Assembly (NCBI GenBank): GCA_009699645.1
Contig: WLNU01000015.1
Location: 1 to 15,578 of the forward strand
Source of the DNA: Actinomycetota bacterium
Lineage (GTDB): Bacteria > Actinomycetota > Actinomycetes > Nanopelagicales > Nanopelagicaceae
DNA length: 15,578 nt
Reading direction: 5' to 3'
The translations under genes were made by a program, and so were the position numbers. The notes under the pieces are model-generated. The model saw only the letters and a program-made list of their open reading frames with translations, was not told the DNA's origin and did not search any database. Below, piece by piece: positions 1 through 7,885 of this stretch. The first letter of the stretch is position 1, and the number at the start of each line of letters is the position of its first letter.

Positions 1-56
1 CGATCCTGGACCCTGGGCTTCAAAGGCCCATGTGCTAGCCACTACACAATGGCGGA
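1..56 (-). tRNA. tRNA-Gln (anticodon TTG), 3' end cut off by window edge
   Basis: On the minus strand the 5' acceptor strand TCCGCCA occupies 56-50. A D-arm GTGT/GCAC follows, then a perfect 5-bp anticodon stem TGGGC/GCCCA enclosing the loop CTTTGAA, with anticodon TTG at 23-21 (Gln, CAA codons). The T-stem begins with CCAGG and the window ends in the T-loop, so about 16-19 nt including the 3' acceptor strand are missing. The TCCGCCATT 5' end and the overall layout match typical actinobacterial tRNA-Gln. It lies about 50 nt downstream of ispE on the same strand, so it could be co-transcribed or have its own promoter. Confidence 0.9.
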
Positions 57-67
57 ACCCATATTCT

Positions 68-80
68 CCCTTATAAAGGG
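68..80. repeat. Short inverted repeat between ispE and tRNA-Gln
   Basis: CCCTT-ATA-AAGGG forms a 5-bp inverted repeat with a 3-base loop. There is no T-run on either strand, so it is not a convincing terminator. On the minus strand it contains TATAAG (75-70), a possible -10 element 13 bases before the tRNA-Gln 5' end, but I see no good -35 at the right distance. The role is uncertain. Confidence 0.3.
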
Positions 81-108
81 TGGTGCTCGTGACCATTAGC
101 GCAGGTAA

Positions 109-1023
109 TTAGGTAAGAACTTTCGCCCCAGCAACTGGTCCATATGCGCGTGCAACGCTTCCGACGACGCCACTTGCAGTTAGCGCTACCGCTAAATCAA
201 GGCCCGCCTCTTCATCGCTAACTAAAAATGCAACGGTTGGACCAGAGCCTGAAACTAACGCACCGAGTGCCCCATACTCTTGGCCAACATCTAGAACCAA
301 TCGCAGTGCAGGACGCAATGAACATGCCGCCGCCTGCAAATCATTTACTAAATGTGCACCAACTGACTTTGGATCTGCAGCCAGTAGTGCCTGCATTAAC
401 TGTTCATTTGTCTGCGGCTCTGCGATTTCAGACTCTGAACGCAGACGATCACACTCGCTATATATGGCAGGGGTCGATAAACCAATACTCGATAGGGCTA
501 ATACCCAGTGATAGGTACCGCGCGATAGGGCTGCAGTTAGCTGATCACCGTGGCCCGTACCAATTGCTGTTCCACCGCTTAACATAAATGGAACATCGCT
601 ACCTAACTGTGCAGCGATTTCAGTCATCTCTTCCCGGCTCATTCCGAGTGAGTATAAATAATCAATTGCAACGATAGCCGCAGCCGCATCTGCGCTTCCA
701 CCTGCCATGCCACCGGCAACTGGAATTAATTTCTTAATCTCAACATGGGCATCGATCTCTAAGTCGTACTCTTTGGCTATTAAAGCAATCGCCTTGATGG
801 CCAAATTACTATCATCTGCCGGAACTCCATGTCTTTGATCACCAGTAATTGAGATACTAAGCCCGCTCTTTGGGGGACCAAAAGTTACCGTGACATCATC
901 AAAAATTGAGATAGCTTGAAAAACAGTTACGAGATTATGAAAGCCATCAGCCTCTCGTGGACCAACTGATAGTTGAAGATTGACCTTTGCCGGTACGCGC
1001 ACGGTCACACTCTTTACTGACAT
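109..1023 (-). CDS. ispE: 4-diphosphocytidyl-2-C-methyl-D-erythritol kinase IspE
   Basis: This is a GHMP-family kinase that phosphorylates the 2-hydroxyl of CDP-methylerythritol with ATP in the cytoplasmic MEP (non-mevalonate) isoprenoid pathway. The 304-aa length is normal for the family. Visible motifs are the N-terminal substrate motif VPAKVNLQL (10-18), ADGFHNL (25-31), the Gly-rich ATP loop PVAGGMAGGSADAAA (101-115), LGSDVPF with the likely catalytic Asp143, and the C-terminal GHMP motif SGSGPT (258-263). The MAGGS form of the loop is typical of actinobacteria. ATG at 1023-1021 is preceded by AGGG about 8-9 nt upstream. It is the last protein gene of the rsmI-metG-tatD-rsmA-ispE operon, 21 bp after rsmA. 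No catalytic residue appears to be missing. Confidence 0.97.
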   Translation of the reverse strand: MSVKSVTVRVPAKVNLQLSVGPREADGFHNLVTVFQAISIFDDVTVTFGPPKSGLSISITGDQRHGVPADDSNLAIKAIALIAKEYDLEIDAHVEIKKLIPVAGGMAGGSADAAAAIVAIDYLYSLGMSREEMTEIAAQLGSDVPFMLSGGTAIGTGHGDQLTAALSRGTYHWVLALSSIGLSTPAIYSECDRLRSESEIAEPQTNEQLMQALLAADPKSVGAHLVNDLQAAACSLRPALRLVLDVGQEYGALGALVSGSGPTVAFLVSDEEAGLDLAVALTASGVVGSVARAYGPVAGAKVLT

Positions 1024-1044
1024 GAATTGACCCTATTGCCTTGA

Positions 1045-1887
1045 TTAGAAAATGTCAGGTGCAACTGCGGCGATGGCGCAAAAACTTGAAATCTCTAAGG
1101 CCTCTCCACGAAGCGTCGGATCTATTCCTGCGCGTTGAAGAATCTCTTCGGCCGCCGAAGATGAGCCATAGAGGGAGGAGAGCGCCGATCGCAACATCTT
1201 GCGGCGTTGGGCAAATGCGCCATCGATAATTGCAAAGGTTTTCTTACGCAATATCTCATCACCGGGTGTTGCACGGCGTGTAAAAGATACGAGCTTTGAA
1301 TCAACGTTTGGAGCTGGCCAAAAAACCGATCTCGATACTGATCCCGCCCCTTTAACCTCTGCCCACCAAGCAGCCTTTACCGATGGAACTCCATACTCCT
1401 TTGTGCCGGGGCTACCAGCTAATCGATCTGCAACCTCGGCTTGAACCATAACAACTCCGGTGCGCAAGGTTGGAAATCTCTCTAACAAATGTAGGAGCAC
1501 TGGAACAGAGACGTTGTAGGGCAGGTTAGCTACTAAAACAGTTGGCTGCACCGGTAAATCTACCAATGTCAATGCATCACCCTTAATCACCGTTAAGTTT
1601 TCGGGGTGTTCGTAGTGTTCTGCGACAGTAATCGGAAGTTGTGTTGCAAGGCGGTGATCAATTTCAACTGCAACTACCGATGCCGCACTATGTAGTAAGG
1701 CCAAGGTTAATGAACCTAGACCTGGGCCGATTTCTAAAGCGATGTCATCTTTTGTTACACCTGCTGTGCGCACAATCTTGGTACAGATATTCGAATCAAT
1801 GACGAAGTTCTGTCCTAGCGATTTTGATGGTTTTAAATCTAGAGCCGCTGCAAGTTCGCGAATCTGGGCTGCACCAAGCAGTTTCAT
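1045..1887 (-). CDS. rsmA: 16S rRNA (adenine1518/1519-N6)-dimethyltransferase RsmA/KsgA
   Basis: KsgA-family SAM-dependent methyltransferase that dimethylates two adjacent adenines in the 3'-terminal helix 45 of 16S rRNA late in 30S assembly. The 280-aa protein shows KSLGQNF (22-28), the SAM-binding motif I EIGPGLGSLT (52-61), the acidic motif II VAVEID (72-77), and the catalytic motif IV NLPY (121-124), followed by NVS. A C-terminal helical domain with FAQRRKMLRSAL is typical of the family. Its ATG overlaps the tatD stop in an ATGA, implying translational coupling. In many actinobacteria an rpf (resuscitation-promoting factor) gene sits between tatD and ksgA. Here the two genes overlap and leave no room for it. 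Confidence 0.97.
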   Translation of the reverse strand: MKLLGAAQIRELAAALDLKPSKSLGQNFVIDSNICTKIVRTAGVTKDDIALEIGPGLGSLTLALLHSAASVVAVEIDHRLATQLPITVAEHYEHPENLTVIKGDALTLVDLPVQPTVLVANLPYNVSVPVLLHLLERFPTLRTGVVMVQAEVADRLAGSPGTKEYGVPSVKAAWWAEVKGAGSVSRSVFWPAPNVDSKLVSFTRRATPGDEILRKKTFAIIDGAFAQRRKMLRSALSSLYGSSSAAEEILQRAGIDPTLRGEALEISSFCAIAAVAPDIF

Positions 1888-2744
1888 GGTGCGAAGCTGC
1901 CAAATAAGCGTTCGGCGTTTTTACTTAATGCAAAGGCGAGTTCGCCAAGATCGCTTTTGCGCTCAGTAGCCATCGCTCTCACGATTGTTGCAATTTGGGC
2001 AGGAGTGTTACCGGCACCTCGGTGTGGCATCGGGGCCAAAAATGGTGAATCAGTTTCAACTAATAACTGATCGATAGGGACAAGTGTGAGCGCTTCGCGA
2101 AGCCCGGGTGCGTTCTTAAAGGTTAGTGTGCCGGCAAATGAGAGTGTATAACCGCGATCGATACAGGTTTTAGCCATTGCAGTATCGCCAGAAAAACAGT
2201 GAAAGATAGTCTTTTCTGGAGCACCAACTTCAAGCAGCACCGATAAGACATCATCATGAGAATCTCGATCGTGAATCACTAAAGCTTTTTTTGTTTTCTT
2301 TGCTAACTCAATATGCCATTTGAAAGACTCCTGCTGGCGCCCGCGTAGCTCTGGTGGAGTTCGAAAATAATCTAGACCTGTCTCTCCAATTGCGCGCACA
2401 CGTGGATGTTCGGCTAACTTGGCAATAACTGCCCAGTCGGCCTCGAGATCGGCGACAACGGGTGCCTCGTTTGGATGCAGAGCAACTGCAGCTAAAACCG
2501 ATGTGTTCCATTTCTCTGCCGCCGCGACGCACCATTTAGATTGTTCGGCAGAGTATCCGACTTGGACAATGCGATCAACGTTAACTGATCGTGCTTCGCT
2601 AATTACATCTGCAACCTCTTGTGAATCAGGCGCCGCGTCGGTGATCATCTCCATGTGCGCATGCGAATCAACTGTTGCAACGGGTAGAGGCTCTGGTAAC
2701 GGCGCACGTGGGCGATCAATATCGCGGTTGTGACGATCGGCCAT
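1884..2744 (-). CDS. tatD: TatD-family metal-dependent DNase/hydrolase
   Basis: TIM-barrel amidohydrolase-superfamily protein. Family members are metal-dependent 3'-5' exonucleases linked to DNA repair and RNA turnover. The 286-aa sequence has the expected ligands in order: the H-x-H of VDSHAHMEM (His28, His30), the Glu of GETGLDYF (Glu121), VIHDRD (His158), FHCFSG (His182) and VETDSPFLAP with Asp232. The first 24 residues are a basic/Pro-rich extension before the barrel and may not be essential. The ATG is 5 bp downstream of the metG stop, with a GAGA-rich stretch just ahead of it. It overlaps rsmA by 4 bp. Despite the historical name there is no reason to link it to Tat protein export. The exact substrate cannot be read from sequence. 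Confidence 0.95.
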   Translation of the reverse strand: MADRHNRDIDRPRAPLPEPLPVATVDSHAHMEMITDAAPDSQEVADVISEARSVNVDRIVQVGYSAEQSKWCVAAAEKWNTSVLAAVALHPNEAPVVADLEADWAVIAKLAEHPRVRAIGETGLDYFRTPPELRGRQQESFKWHIELAKKTKKALVIHDRDSHDDVLSVLLEVGAPEKTIFHCFSGDTAMAKTCIDRGYTLSFAGTLTFKNAPGLREALTLVPIDQLLVETDSPFLAPMPHRGAGNTPAQIATIVRAMATERKSDLGELAFALSKNAERLFGSFAP

Positions 2745-2749
2745 ATCTC

Positions 2750-4315
2750 TTATGCGCTCGTCTCTAAGCGCGGAAATAGCACTGGTGTCTTAGTAATCCT
2801 TGCACCTGCAGGAAGCTGACCCCATGTTGCAACATCGCTAATTTTCTGTGCAGATAAATCACCTAGCTTGTCCTGTGCACCCAAGCTTTGCCACAAGATT
2901 TCGCACGTTGCCGGCATTACTGGATGCAGCAAAACGGAAAGAGCACGTAGTGATTCGGCGGTGTTGTACAAAATACCCTCAAGGGCAAGCTGATTTGCCG
3001 AGTCTTTAGCCAGAATCCAAGGCTCTTGCTCGGTGACATAACCATTGACTCTCTTACAAAACTCCATGATCGCAAGGATTCCGCCCTGGAAATCTAGTTC
3101 ACACATTGCAGAATCGGCCTTTGTAACCGCACTGCTCAACGCCGCTTCTAAATCGGCATCATGGCTCAGTGCAGGTAGAACTCCGCCGCAGTATTTTTCA
3201 ATCATTGCCGCAGAGCGCGATGCTAGATTGCCAAAGTCATTGGCCAGCTCTGATGTATAGCGCGCAGACATGTCTTCCCAGGAGAATGAGCCATCGGTAC
3301 CAAATGGAATTGCACGTAAGAAGTAATAGCGAAATGCATCGACGCCGAAGTGATCAGTGATGTCCTTGGGTGCGATTCCAGTCAACTTACTCTTACTCAT
3401 CTTTTCGCCACCAACTAATAGCCAACCATGTGCAAATACTTTCTTCGGCACATCTAGACCCGCTGCCATTAACATCGCTGGCCAAATTACTGCGTGGAAG
3501 CGCAAAATATCTTTACCTACTAAGTGAACATCGGCAGGCCATGTGCTTGCAAATTTTTTGCCACCCTCACTATCGGGTGCATCCGTTAGGCCAACGGCAG
3601 TTGCATAATTTAGGAGCGCATCAAACCACACATAGACAACTTGATCGGTATCCCACGGAACTGGGATTCCCCAATCAAAGGTCGAGCGTGAAATTGATAA
3701 ATCTGAAACTCCGCCCTCTAAAAATGAAAGAACTTCATTGCGTGCACTCTCGGGTTGGCAGGCATCAGGGTTCTTGCGATAGTGCTCGAGTAACTGATCG
3801 GTAAAGGCAGAGAGTTTAAAGAACCAGTTATTTTCATTGACTAACTCGATTGGCTTGCTATGGATGGGACAGCATTTTTGGTTGTCTATCTCAATGAGAT
3901 CGCCAGGCAGTTTAAACTCTTCGCAGCCAACACAGTACGGACCTTCGTATTTGCCGGCATAGATATGTCCTGAGTCTTTAAGAGATTGCAAGAATCTTTG
4001 CACGCGCACTGTGTGGCGCTCTTCGGTTGTGCGGATGAAATCATCGTTAGCGATATTTAGGGCGGCCCAGTTGGGCTTCCAGGCACTCTGCACCAGACGA
4101 TCTACCCAGTCCTGCGGAGCGGTTTTATTTTCTTGGGCGGTGCGCATAACTTTTTGTCCGTGTTCATCGGTTCCAGTTAAAAACCAGACAGACTCACCTT
4201 TTTGACGGTGCCAACGAGTCAGAACATCACCGGCAACAGTTGTGTATGCATGTCCAATATGGGGCGCATCGTTGACGTAATAAATCGGCGTCGTTAGATA
4301 AAAGGATTTGCTCAC
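2750..4315 (-). CDS. metG: Methionine--tRNA ligase (MetRS)
   Basis: Class I aminoacyl-tRNA synthetase charging tRNA-Met in the cytoplasm. The 521-aa protein has the HIGH motif at 19-22 (DAPHIGHAY) and KMSKS at 305-309. A zinc knuckle in the connective-peptide domain reads CVGC (Cys128, Cys131) and CPIH (Cys149, His152), resembling the single-knuckle Thermus-type MetRS. An alpha-helical anticodon-binding domain follows (roughly 370-500) with WILAKD and LLHPVMP. It ends after that domain and carries no C-terminal EMAP-like tRNA-binding extension, as in the short MetRS forms. The start is GTG, overlapping the rsmI TGA as GTGA, so the genes are probably translationally coupled. It is the second gene of the operon. 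Confidence 0.97.
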   Translation of the reverse strand: MSKSFYLTTPIYYVNDAPHIGHAYTTVAGDVLTRWHRQKGESVWFLTGTDEHGQKVMRTAQENKTAPQDWVDRLVQSAWKPNWAALNIANDDFIRTTEERHTVRVQRFLQSLKDSGHIYAGKYEGPYCVGCEEFKLPGDLIEIDNQKCCPIHSKPIELVNENNWFFKLSAFTDQLLEHYRKNPDACQPESARNEVLSFLEGGVSDLSISRSTFDWGIPVPWDTDQVVYVWFDALLNYATAVGLTDAPDSEGGKKFASTWPADVHLVGKDILRFHAVIWPAMLMAAGLDVPKKVFAHGWLLVGGEKMSKSKLTGIAPKDITDHFGVDAFRYYFLRAIPFGTDGSFSWEDMSARYTSELANDFGNLASRSAAMIEKYCGGVLPALSHDADLEAALSSAVTKADSAMCELDFQGGILAIMEFCKRVNGYVTEQEPWILAKDSANQLALEGILYNTAESLRALSVLLHPVMPATCEILWQSLGAQDKLGDLSAQKISDVATWGQLPAGARITKTPVLFPRLETSA

Positions 4316-5154
4316 GTGCTCATCTTATTCGCATCGACCACCGCGGCATAAACAAGACGCTTTGCAATACCGAACTCTTGGGCTACAGATGCAATCGCCG
4401 CCTTTCGATCCATTCCAGCGCCTTCAAACTCGCGCACTCGCGCAACCATTTCATCGGCCGACATTGACGCCGAATCCGTGGATGCACCCTCGACTACCAG
4501 AGTGATTTCACCGAGGACCTCATTGGAATCTGCCCATGATGAAAGTTCGGCCAAAGTGCCTCGGATAGTTTCTTCATAGCGCTTGGTCATTTCGCGACAG
4601 ATCGCGGCTCTGCGTTGTGCACCAAAAACAGCAACGGCATCGCCTAAAGAATCACCTATGCGATGTGGTGCCTCAAAGAAGACCATTGTGCGCTCTTCGT
4701 GTCGAAGTTTTTCAAAGCTTGCCAAGCGCGCACCCGATGCACGGGGAGGAAAGCCTTCAAAGGTAAAGCGGTCAGTTGGTAGACCAGATAATGCAACTGC
4801 CATTGTTACCGCACTTGGCCCCGGAATAACATGAACTTCGATTCCACATTGAATTGCATCTCGCATTAAACGAAAACCTGGATCACTAATAGTTGGCATT
4901 CCAGCATCTGATACAACAAGGACACTCGCACCGCTTTGAAGTTCGCCCAATAATTCGCGGGTGCGGTCTTCTTCGTTGCCCTCAAAGAATGAAAGTACTC
5001 GGGCAGTGAAAGTAACCTCGATATCTGAACACAGGCGATGGAATCTGCGCGAGTCTTCGGCGGCGATAATCGATGCACTCTCGATCGCAGCTTTTAGGCG
5101 CGGGCTTGCATCCCCAGGGTTTCCGAGCGGGGTCGCTGCCAATATGAGAGCCAT
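4312..5154 (-). CDS. rsmI: 16S rRNA (cytidine1402-2'-O)-methyltransferase RsmI
   Basis: Tetrapyrrole-methylase-fold SAM-dependent enzyme that 2'-O-methylates C1402 in the decoding centre of 16S rRNA. The 280-aa protein shows the family signatures ATPLGNPGD (7-15), AEDSRR (32-37), SDAGMPTISDPG (about 82-93), the SAM-contacting PGPSAV, SGLPTDRFTFEGFPPR and FFEAPHRI, followed by CREMTKRYEE. A short C-terminal region is typical. Operon-leading position: the gene diverges from the mannosyltransferase gene across only 51 bp, so the promoter for the whole rsmI-metG-tatD-rsmA-ispE unit should lie in or just beyond that gap. The Shine-Dalgarno before ATG is weak (GATGGACCT). The same rsmI/pmt divergent pair is found in Mycobacterium (Rv1003/Rv1002c). 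Confidence 0.96.
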   Translation of the reverse strand: MALILAATPLGNPGDASPRLKAAIESASIIAAEDSRRFHRLCSDIEVTFTARVLSFFEGNEEDRTRELLGELQSGASVLVVSDAGMPTISDPGFRLMRDAIQCGIEVHVIPGPSAVTMAVALSGLPTDRFTFEGFPPRASGARLASFEKLRHEERTMVFFEAPHRIGDSLGDAVAVFGAQRRAAICREMTKRYEETIRGTLAELSSWADSNEVLGEITLVVEGASTDSASMSADEMVARVREFEGAGMDRKAAIASVAQEFGIAKRLVYAAVVDANKMST

Positions 5155-5192
5155 AGGTCCATCATCTCAGTAATTTCACCCATTTAAGCCCA

Positions 5193-5198
5193 TACGAT
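5193..5198 (+). promoter_or_regulatory. Candidate -10 box for the mannosyltransferase gene (leaderless)
   Basis: TACGAT fits the TANNNT actinobacterial -10 consensus and ends exactly 7 nt before the ATG at 5206, with no Shine-Dalgarno in between. This geometry would place the transcript start at or next to the A of the start codon. No clear -35 hexamer is visible. This is inference from spacing alone. Confidence 0.4.
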
Positions 5199-5205
5199 TA
5201 CACAC

Positions 5206-6480
5206 ATGCTCGCCGCGCTTGCTCCCATCGTTATTGCAATCATCTCTTTGGCGCTTCGATTAATTAATCTATCTACGCCTAAAGGTTATGTCTTTGATGA
5301 GGTTTACTACGTCGATGGGGCTCGAGATTTTTTAAAGTATGGCGTTGAGGTCACAGCAAATGCGCCTGAGTTCATAGTCCATCCACCTGTCGGCAAGTGG
5401 CTTATAGCAAGTGGAATGAAAATATTTGGAGATAACGAGTTTGGATGGAGATTTGCAACTGCAATTATTGGTGTTGCACTCATTCTGCTCTTTGCACGCT
5501 TAGTCCACGTTCTCTTCTTCTCGCCCTTACTGACTGCGATGGCAGCAGCTCTTATGGCAATGGATGGAATGATGCTCGTGCATTCACGGACTGCGCTCCT
5601 AGATTTATTTTTAACTTTCTTTCTCTTATTAGCTGTTTACTTGTGGCACCGTCAACGACATTGGTATGCAGCCATTGCAATGGGATTAGCGATGGGTACA
5701 AAATGGAGCGCATTGTATTTCTTAGTCGCTATCGCCTTTGTTTCCATCTACAGAGTTTTTACCTCCTACTCTGGGCGCAATCTTATTAAACCAACGTTTA
5801 TAAAATCTTTACAATATGGATTCTTGCCACTAGTGGTTTACATCGGTACATGGACGGGTTGGTTTTTAAGTAAGCGCGGCTGGGATCGCCAATGGTCATC
5901 AAATATTTTTGCATCATGGTGGCACTATCACTCAGAGATGTTGGGTTTCCATCTGGGCCTAACCGAGCAACACTCCTACCAGGCAAATCCTTGGAGCTGG
6001 TTGATAATGGCTCGTCCAACATCGTTTTTTTACGAATCACCCAAGGGATGTAGCTCAAAAAACTGTGCACAAGAGGTTTTAGCTATTGGAACGCCGATTC
6101 TCTGGTGGATTGGAACCCTTGCAATCGCAATTGCCTTTGGTTTCTTCTTTCGCGCACTGGTTACTAAGAGATTTGATAGCTCTCTTACTATTATCGTGCT
6201 GGGCATTAGTGCTGGCTATCTACCGTGGTTCTTCTTTCAAGAACGCACAGTCTTCACTTTTTACGCCGTGATTTTTGAGCCATTTATGCTACTTGCGATT
6301 ATTTACTGCGCAAAACTTCTCTTGGATAACGCAATCAATCCTGGTGTTTCCGTAACTATTGTTGCAGGGCTAATCGTGCTCATTTTTCTTAACTTTATCT
6401 ACTTCCTGCCACTCTTCACAGGAGAAGTTATTAATTACTCCGACTGGTTAAAGCGAATGTGGATGAGTTCGTGGATCTAA
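5206..6480 (+). CDS. Polyprenyl-phosphate-mannose--protein O-mannosyltransferase (PMT family, GT39)
   Basis: Integral-membrane GT-C glycosyltransferase. Bacterial members transfer mannose from polyprenyl-phosphate-mannose onto Ser/Thr of Sec-exported proteins at the outer face of the membrane. The 424-aa sequence starts in TM1 (about 3-20) and carries the essential first-loop acidic pair in YVFDEVYY (Asp31-Glu32) and the conserved HPPVGKWL (59-66). WRFATAIIG (81-89) is followed by multiple TM helices and the C-terminal 4-TM PMT domain with YLPWFFFQERTVFTFY. It is shorter than the roughly 500-aa mycobacterial homologue but both diagnostic ends are present. In-frame TAA at 5185-5187 fixes the start after that point. 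No Shine-Dalgarno is visible and a -10 lies 7 nt ahead, so a leaderless mRNA is likely. The stop abuts the convergent SepX/GlpR gene with no spacer. Confidence 0.93.
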   Translation: MLAALAPIVIAIISLALRLINLSTPKGYVFDEVYYVDGARDFLKYGVEVTANAPEFIVHPPVGKWLIASGMKIFGDNEFGWRFATAIIGVALILLFARLVHVLFFSPLLTAMAAALMAMDGMMLVHSRTALLDLFLTFFLLLAVYLWHRQRHWYAAIAMGLAMGTKWSALYFLVAIAFVSIYRVFTSYSGRNLIKPTFIKSLQYGFLPLVVYIGTWTGWFLSKRGWDRQWSSNIFASWWHYHSEMLGFHLGLTEQHSYQANPWSWLIMARPTSFFYESPKGCSSKNCAQEVLAIGTPILWWIGTLAIAIAFGFFFRALVTKRFDSSLTIIVLGISAGYLPWFFFQERTVFTFYAVIFEPFMLLAIIYCAKLLLDNAINPGVSVTIVAGLIVLIFLNFIYFLPLFTGEVINYSDWLKRMWMSSWI

Positions 6481-7257
6481 CTATTCGTTAGAGGCTCGAG
6501 ATTGGTTCAGACGTGCAACTGCCTCATCTGCCAGTTGTTGATCAAAGATTTGATCGCGCGAAGGTGAGCTCGCCGCGAGTGCTTCAAGTTCAAGGCGCTC
6601 TTGGTCATCACTCCAAGCACCTGGTGTTGTTAAATCAATAACTCGTTTTGGAACAATGGCCTTCGGTGCACTGACATATGTTGGAACAGGAACATCAGCT
6701 GGCTGCCAAGCGTTGCGAACACTTGCTGTGCCTTGCGGCAAGAGGACTACACCCTTGAGTTCACGTTCAGATAATGGGATCCAATGCTCTTGTGACTGCT
6801 TTGGTGTCACAACTTCGACGAGATTAGTTGCAGATACTCCTGCAGTGCGGCGGTGCAACTGTTGAATACGGCGGTGTTGAATTCGCTCGGCGATGGTTTG
6901 ACGTCGTACATGTGCAATGTAGATCAAGATTCCACTTGCAGGGACTAGTACATATAAGAATGGCATTGTATTCATAAACCCACCTACAAGAGTTGTCGTT
7001 AGAGAAAAAGTTAGTACTACAAAAATTATACGTCTGCGCATTAATAGCTGTGCAATCTTTGCTTCGCGATCTAAATCAATATGATGAAGGCCGCTCTCAT
7101 GATTCGTGTGTGGTGAAGAGTTAGCAACAACACTGAGTGCAACTTTAAAACGCTCAACTGATTTTCCAGAAAACTCGTTACGGTCATGGATCCAGCGGGG
7201 TGCAAAATATGCGACCCACATGCCGATGATCGCAATATATATAAGTCCAGAAGCCAT
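6481..7257 (-). CDS. sepX: SepX/GlpR-type divisome membrane protein (Rv0996-like)
   Basis: The 258-aa membrane protein has TM1 at residues 3-19, a cytoplasmic linker with RFKVAL (36-41), two closely spaced TM helices (about 77-95 and 99-117), and a long basic then proline/acidic tail. The tail contains a conserved-looking block WQPADVPVPTYV (184-195) and RVIDL (205-209). This architecture, the PTYV...P block and the position two genes downstream of a MoeA/Glp-like gene with rimJ between match the actinobacterial family of Rv0996. That family has been named SepX in Streptomyces and GlpR in Corynebacterium, where it is a membrane receptor for the FtsZ-binding gephyrin-like protein Glp. Family assignment is from context and pattern, and function here is inferred. 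The ATG has no Shine-Dalgarno, and TATCTT lies 8 nt upstream. Confidence 0.75.
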   Translation of the reverse strand: MASGLIYIAIIGMWVAYFAPRWIHDRNEFSGKSVERFKVALSVVANSSPHTNHESGLHHIDLDREAKIAQLLMRRRIIFVVLTFSLTTTLVGGFMNTMPFLYVLVPASGILIYIAHVRRQTIAERIQHRRIQQLHRRTAGVSATNLVEVVTPKQSQEHWIPLSERELKGVVLLPQGTASVRNAWQPADVPVPTYVSAPKAIVPKRVIDLTTPGAWSDDQERLELEALAASSPSRDQIFDQQLADEAVARLNQSRASNE

Positions 7258-7265
7258 GATGTATA

Positions 7266-7271
7266 AAGATA
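7266..7271 (-). promoter_or_regulatory. Candidate -10 box for the sepX/glpR gene
   Basis: On the minus strand TATCTT (TANNNT) is followed by the 8 nt TATACATC and then the ATG of the SepX/GlpR gene. The preceding gene ends 48 bp upstream, and the minus strand has CCTCCTCC rather than a Shine-Dalgarno. An internal promoter giving a leaderless sepX transcript is therefore plausible. No -35 is recognised. Confidence 0.35.
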
Positions 7272-7305
7272 AAGGAGGAGGGATTACTTTTCGGGGATTT
7301 AGGCG

Positions 7306-7878
7306 CTACTTAATCGAAGGATTTTCCTTCACGAAGCAGATATGGTCTCGCCAGTCTCCATCAATATGTAGGTATTTGGCCCGCTCTCCTTCGAAAATAT
7401 AGCCAGCTTTCTGCGCAACTTTTCGAGAGGCTTCATTTTCTGGGCGCAGATTTATCTCAAGGCGATGCAGTGATAGAGATGTAAATGCATATTGGGTTAA
7501 AAGCTCCACAGCCATTGTTGTATAGCCTTTATTTGCATAGTTGCGGTCTATCCAATAACCGATATGCCCACCACGTAGTGCTCCATAAATTACTCCGCCG
7601 AGGGAGATTTGCCCGACCAGATTGTGGTTGTGCCAGATAGCAAATGAGAATGAGCGACCATGGCGGGCCTCTTGATTCAGGGTTCGGACCATGGCGAAGT
7701 AGGAGGGCAAGTGTTGGTGCTCTCCATCTGAGTTGAGCACCGGAATTGTTGCCTCCCATGGTGCCAGCCATGTGCGATTCTCGGCACGGAGTGCGTTCCA
7801 TTGACTGCGATCGCGAAATCTAAGTGGCCGCAGAAATATTGAATCTCCCGAAATTACTATGGGCCAGCGCTCGCTCAT
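7306..7878 (-). CDS. rimJ: RimJ/RimL-type GNAT N-acetyltransferase
   Basis: GCN5-related acetyltransferase of the ribosomal-protein N-terminal alanine acetyltransferase subfamily, using acetyl-CoA. The 190-aa sequence shows the N-terminal ISGDSIFLRPLRFRD pattern (9-23) and the WLAPWEAT segment. A core beta strand LVGQISLGGV, GYWIDRNYANKGY with the acetyl-CoA pyrophosphate loop, the helix MAVELLTQYAF, the LHRLEINLRPEN strand and ASRKVAQKAGYIFEGE complete the fold. This is the full set expected for RimJ-like proteins. The true substrate is unknown, since RimJ annotations are by similarity only. It lies between the Glp-like and SepX/GlpR-like genes, 7 bp downstream of glp, and the same three-gene order occurs in Mycobacterium (Rv0994-Rv0995-Rv0996). 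This suggests conserved co-regulation and possibly acetylation of a division or ribosomal partner, which is speculation. Confidence 0.9.
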   Translation of the reverse strand: MSERWPIVISGDSIFLRPLRFRDRSQWNALRAENRTWLAPWEATIPVLNSDGEHQHLPSYFAMVRTLNQEARHGRSFSFAIWHNHNLVGQISLGGVIYGALRGGHIGYWIDRNYANKGYTTMAVELLTQYAFTSLSLHRLEINLRPENEASRKVAQKAGYIFEGERAKYLHIDGDWRDHICFVKENPSIK

Positions 7879-7885
7879 GGCTTAC

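Noticed and set aside
68..80. Hairpin as rho-independent terminator for ispE
   Set aside because: Only 5 bp of mostly weak pairing, a loop of three bases and no T-run on the minus strand. It is kept only as an inverted repeat.
228..587. 119-codon open frame on plus inside ispE
   Set aside because: It lies fully antisense to a gene with all IspE motifs, has no Shine-Dalgarno, and has the composition of a frame shadow.
3370..3804. 144-codon plus-strand frame inside metG
   Set aside because: Antisense shadow of well-conserved MetRS sequence, with no recognisable motif.
5155..5205. CCCAT-TTAAG-CCCAT short direct repeat in the rsmI/mannosyltransferase gap as an operator
   Set aside because: Five-base repeats are expected by chance in a gap like this and there is no symmetry or second copy elsewhere to support a binding site.
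7272..7281. AGGAGGAGGG on the plus strand, a perfect Shine-Dalgarno-like sequence
   Set aside because: No plausible start codon or coding frame follows on the plus strand. The gene here reads on minus, where the sequence is CCTCCTCC, so it is probably coincidental.
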